Source: Mediterranea sp. (in: CFB group bacteria) (GTDB taxonomy: Bacteria > Bacteroidota > Bacteroidia > Bacteroidales > Bacteroidaceae). Taken from it: a stretch of DNA of 60,191 bases. The notes under the pieces were generated by a model that saw only the letters and a program-made list of their open reading frames with translations, made no database searches and was not told where the DNA came from. The position numbers were made by a program, and so were the translations under genes. How positions within the stretch are numbered: the first letter of the stretch is position 1; each line of letters begins with the position of its first letter. Shown one piece after another: positions 58,943-60,191 of this stretch. The DNA is taken from assembly GCA_031261785.1 (NCBI GenBank), contig JAISIZ010000093.1, positions 1-60,191 on the forward strand, written 5' to 3'.

Positions 58943-59920
58943 ATGAAAGATTTAAAAGAACTTCGTATCAATGAGAATAACCTGCAGCTGAAGGACAATT
59001 TAGTGAAAGGCTCCATTTTACCCGAGAAGGTCTCGGAACTCACACGCACCATCACGGTGCAGGGCGACACGGTAATCGAAGGCCCTGTCTACGCGCATAA
59101 GCTGGAAATCCAGAACGGCGACCTCGACATTCGGGGCGCGGTATTCACGCAACTGGAGCTTTACGTGAATAGCGAGGCGAAGGGGTCTGTCAGCTTTGAG
59201 AAAAGCGTCGGGTCGGCCAATTCGATCGTGTCGAGGGCCGCCAGCCTGAATCTGGTGTTCCATTCCGACATTAACGCCAAGAGCGTGACACTCTATAACG
59301 CCTTTGTGGCCGGCAGTATTTATGCCGACGAGGTGGCGCTGGAAAACTGCGTCGTGGTGGGCGGCGTTTTCGCTACACAGCAGATAGATCTCAAGCAGTG
59401 TATCGTGGGTACCTTCAACACGCCCTCCATCCGCATCGAGGGTATTGTCAGCCTGTTGCTGCCAAGTGCGTTTTCCATCGAAAAGATGCTTGCTACCGCC
59501 GACGCGAAGTTATACAACTTGAGCTTGGCCGACTTTGGGGCGCTCTACCGGGAGGTGCCGCAAGCGCAAAATTCGGGTAAAATAGAGATGGACATCAACG
59601 CCGACGAGATCAAGGCGACTCTCGTCAATGAGGAGGTCCAGAAACAGCTACGAAGTTATACGGTTGTCGGTAAAGTGCTGGCCGCCGACTTGCTGGACAT
59701 GGACAAATTCCAGAATCATTTCCTGCTTGTAGCGGCAAGCCTGGGTCCGCAGCTTCTCAAGACTTACGATATCGGAACCGATAAAGCGGGCAATCCGGTA
59801 CCATTGACGATGGACAAGATCCGGGATTTCTTCTTCGGCATCTTGCGAGGACAGATTGAGGTCCAGGAAATGGACGGGAAATTCAACATATCGCAGATAA
59901 CCGGGAAGTTCCAGGGTTGA
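58943..59920 (+). CDS. bactofilin-like beta-helix protein
   Basis: 325 residues. Residues about 35-175 show the regular short hydrophobic strand periodicity of a right-handed beta-helix (ITVQGDTVIEGPVYAHKLEIQ, GDLDIRGAVF, VTLYNAFVAGSIYADEVALEN, VVVGGVFATQQIDL), as in bactofilins. A C-terminal helical part (about 180-325) is extra. Bactofilins self-polymerise on the inner membrane and recruit partners. It is last gene of the cassette, 19 bp after paralogue B. The bactofilin call rests on pattern, not on a conserved motif. Confidence 0.68.
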   Translation: MKDLKELRINENNLQLKDNLVKGSILPEKVSELTRTITVQGDTVIEGPVYAHKLEIQNGDLDIRGAVFTQLELYVNSEAKGSVSFEKSVGSANSIVSRAASLNLVFHSDINAKSVTLYNAFVAGSIYADEVALENCVVVGGVFATQQIDLKQCIVGTFNTPSIRIEGIVSLLLPSAFSIEKMLATADAKLYNLSLADFGALYREVPQAQNSGKIEMDINADEIKATLVNEEVQKQLRSYTVVGKVLAADLLDMDKFQNHFLLVAASLGPQLLKTYDIGTDKAGNPVPLTMDKIRDFFFGILRGQIEVQEMDGKFNISQITGKFQG

Positions 59921-59984
59921 CGGCCGTATGCGCCATTCCGGACGTCTCCACCCCCCGACTTACATAGAATGTCCACCCCAGCTA

Positions 59985-60015
59985 CTTGAATATCCATCGA
60001 AAACCCCTATATTTG
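59985..60015 (+). promoter_or_regulatory. promoter CTTG-N19-TATATTTG
   Basis: Partial -33 CTTG (59985-59988), a 19-bp spacer and the exact -7 box TATATTTG (60008-60015), serving the AAA gene at 60068. Confidence 0.65.
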
Positions 60016-60027
60016 CCCTGCGTTCAT

Positions 60028-60062
60028 TTTTTAATTTTTAATTCTCAAGTTTTAATTTTTAA
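60028..60062 (+). repeat. heptamer array before a start codon
   Basis: Five contiguous 7-bp units: TTTTTAA TTTTTAA TTCTCAA GTTTTAA TTTTTAA, then AACGTATG with the start codon. Degenerate middle units, as in the array at 2939. Confidence 0.85.
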
Positions 60063-60067
60063 AACGT

Positions 60068-60191
60068 ATGGCATTACCTACCCGCATCTTCCCGATAGGG
60101 ATACAGAGCTTCGAAGATCTGCGCACCCACGATTACGCATACGTGGACAAGACCGACCTGGTGTACCGAATGGCCAACACCAACCGCGTCT
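60068..60191 (+). CDS. AAA-ATPase-like / PD-(D/E)XK family protein (3' partial)
   Basis: Only the first 41 codons are in the window. The opening residues (LPTRIFPIGIQSFEDLR, YAYVDKTDLVYRM) match the N-terminus of the very common Bacteroidales AAA-ATPase-like proteins that end in a PD-(D/E)XK nuclease domain. These are multicopy in many genomes and of unknown function. Preceded by a good promoter and by a 35-bp heptamer array that reaches the start codon. Confidence 0.82.
   Translation, partial: MALPTRIFPIGIQSFEDLRTHDYAYVDKTDLVYRMANTNRV

Noticed and set aside
1..60191. tRNA or rRNA genes
   Set aside because: Looking through the intergenic stretches I saw no cloverleaf with CCA-end features and no rRNA-like conserved blocks. 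A covariance-model scan would be needed to exclude them fully.

Overview
The window reads as a chromosome segment of a GC-rich member of the Bacteroidales (phylum Bacteroidota). Evidence: a SusC/SusD pair, a Mfa/FimA-type (type V) pilus locus, a DUF3987 mobile-element protein, Bacteroidales-only lipoprotein families, and many TAnnTTTG promoter boxes with few Shine-Dalgarno sequences. The high GC content and strong C/G third-position bias resemble high-GC Tannerella-like lineages more than Bacteroides, but the genus cannot be fixed from this sequence. I saw no rRNA, tRNA or CRISPR array.

Layout. 1-1700: 3' part of a DUF3987 (primase/VirE-like) ATPase gene whose core is bracketed by a perfect 37-bp inverted repeat. 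2000-11311: housekeeping and metabolic genes (PlsC-like acyltransferase, YafV omega-amidase, a NagB-like/PIG-L fusion whose deaminase site looks dead, a secreted golvesin/amidase-type protein, a TusA-like protein, YgiQ). 11308-16598: a DUF4143 ATPase, a PerR/rubrerythrin peroxide-defence pair, an exported nitroreductase and an AT-rich AbiEi/AbiEii toxin-antitoxin module. 16744-19392: an HGSNAT-like membrane acetyltransferase and an unknown protein. 19917-28272: a SusC/SusD import locus with a zinc metallohydrolase lipoprotein, a DUF4302 lipoprotein and an AT-richer orphan lipoprotein. 28475-35443: second DUF4143 ATPase, YidE-like transporter, a repeat-rich intergenic region, Na+/Ca2+ exchanger and NadB. 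35622-39953: GT2, ThDP enzyme, PfkB kinase and SIS isomerase. 40051-43459: M16 peptidase and GH3 glycosidase. 43693-50253: pilus locus (OmpA/DUF3575, Mfa1-like stalk, Mfa2-like anchor, two tip/accessory lipoproteins), next to a convergent TonB-dependent receptor. 53035-59920: a tightly packed six-gene cassette. 60068-end: start of a PD-(D/E)XK-associated AAA ATPase.

The best candidate for an undescribed system is the 53035-59920 cassette. It comprises an SPFH-domain protein with four C-terminal zinc ribbons, a four-pass membrane coiled-coil protein, a large single-pass coiled-coil protein, two tandem paralogues of a family I do not recognise, and a bactofilin-like beta-helix protein. Gaps are 12-19 bp with one ATGA overlap. 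The parts suggest a membrane-domain scaffold or envelope-stress complex; that role is inference.

The window is also rich in intergenic repeats: heptamer or octamer arrays that run into start codons, an exact 41-bp-period array of palindromes, dispersed CACAGATT/CACAGAG repeats, and operator-like repeats upstream of both DUF4143 ATPases.
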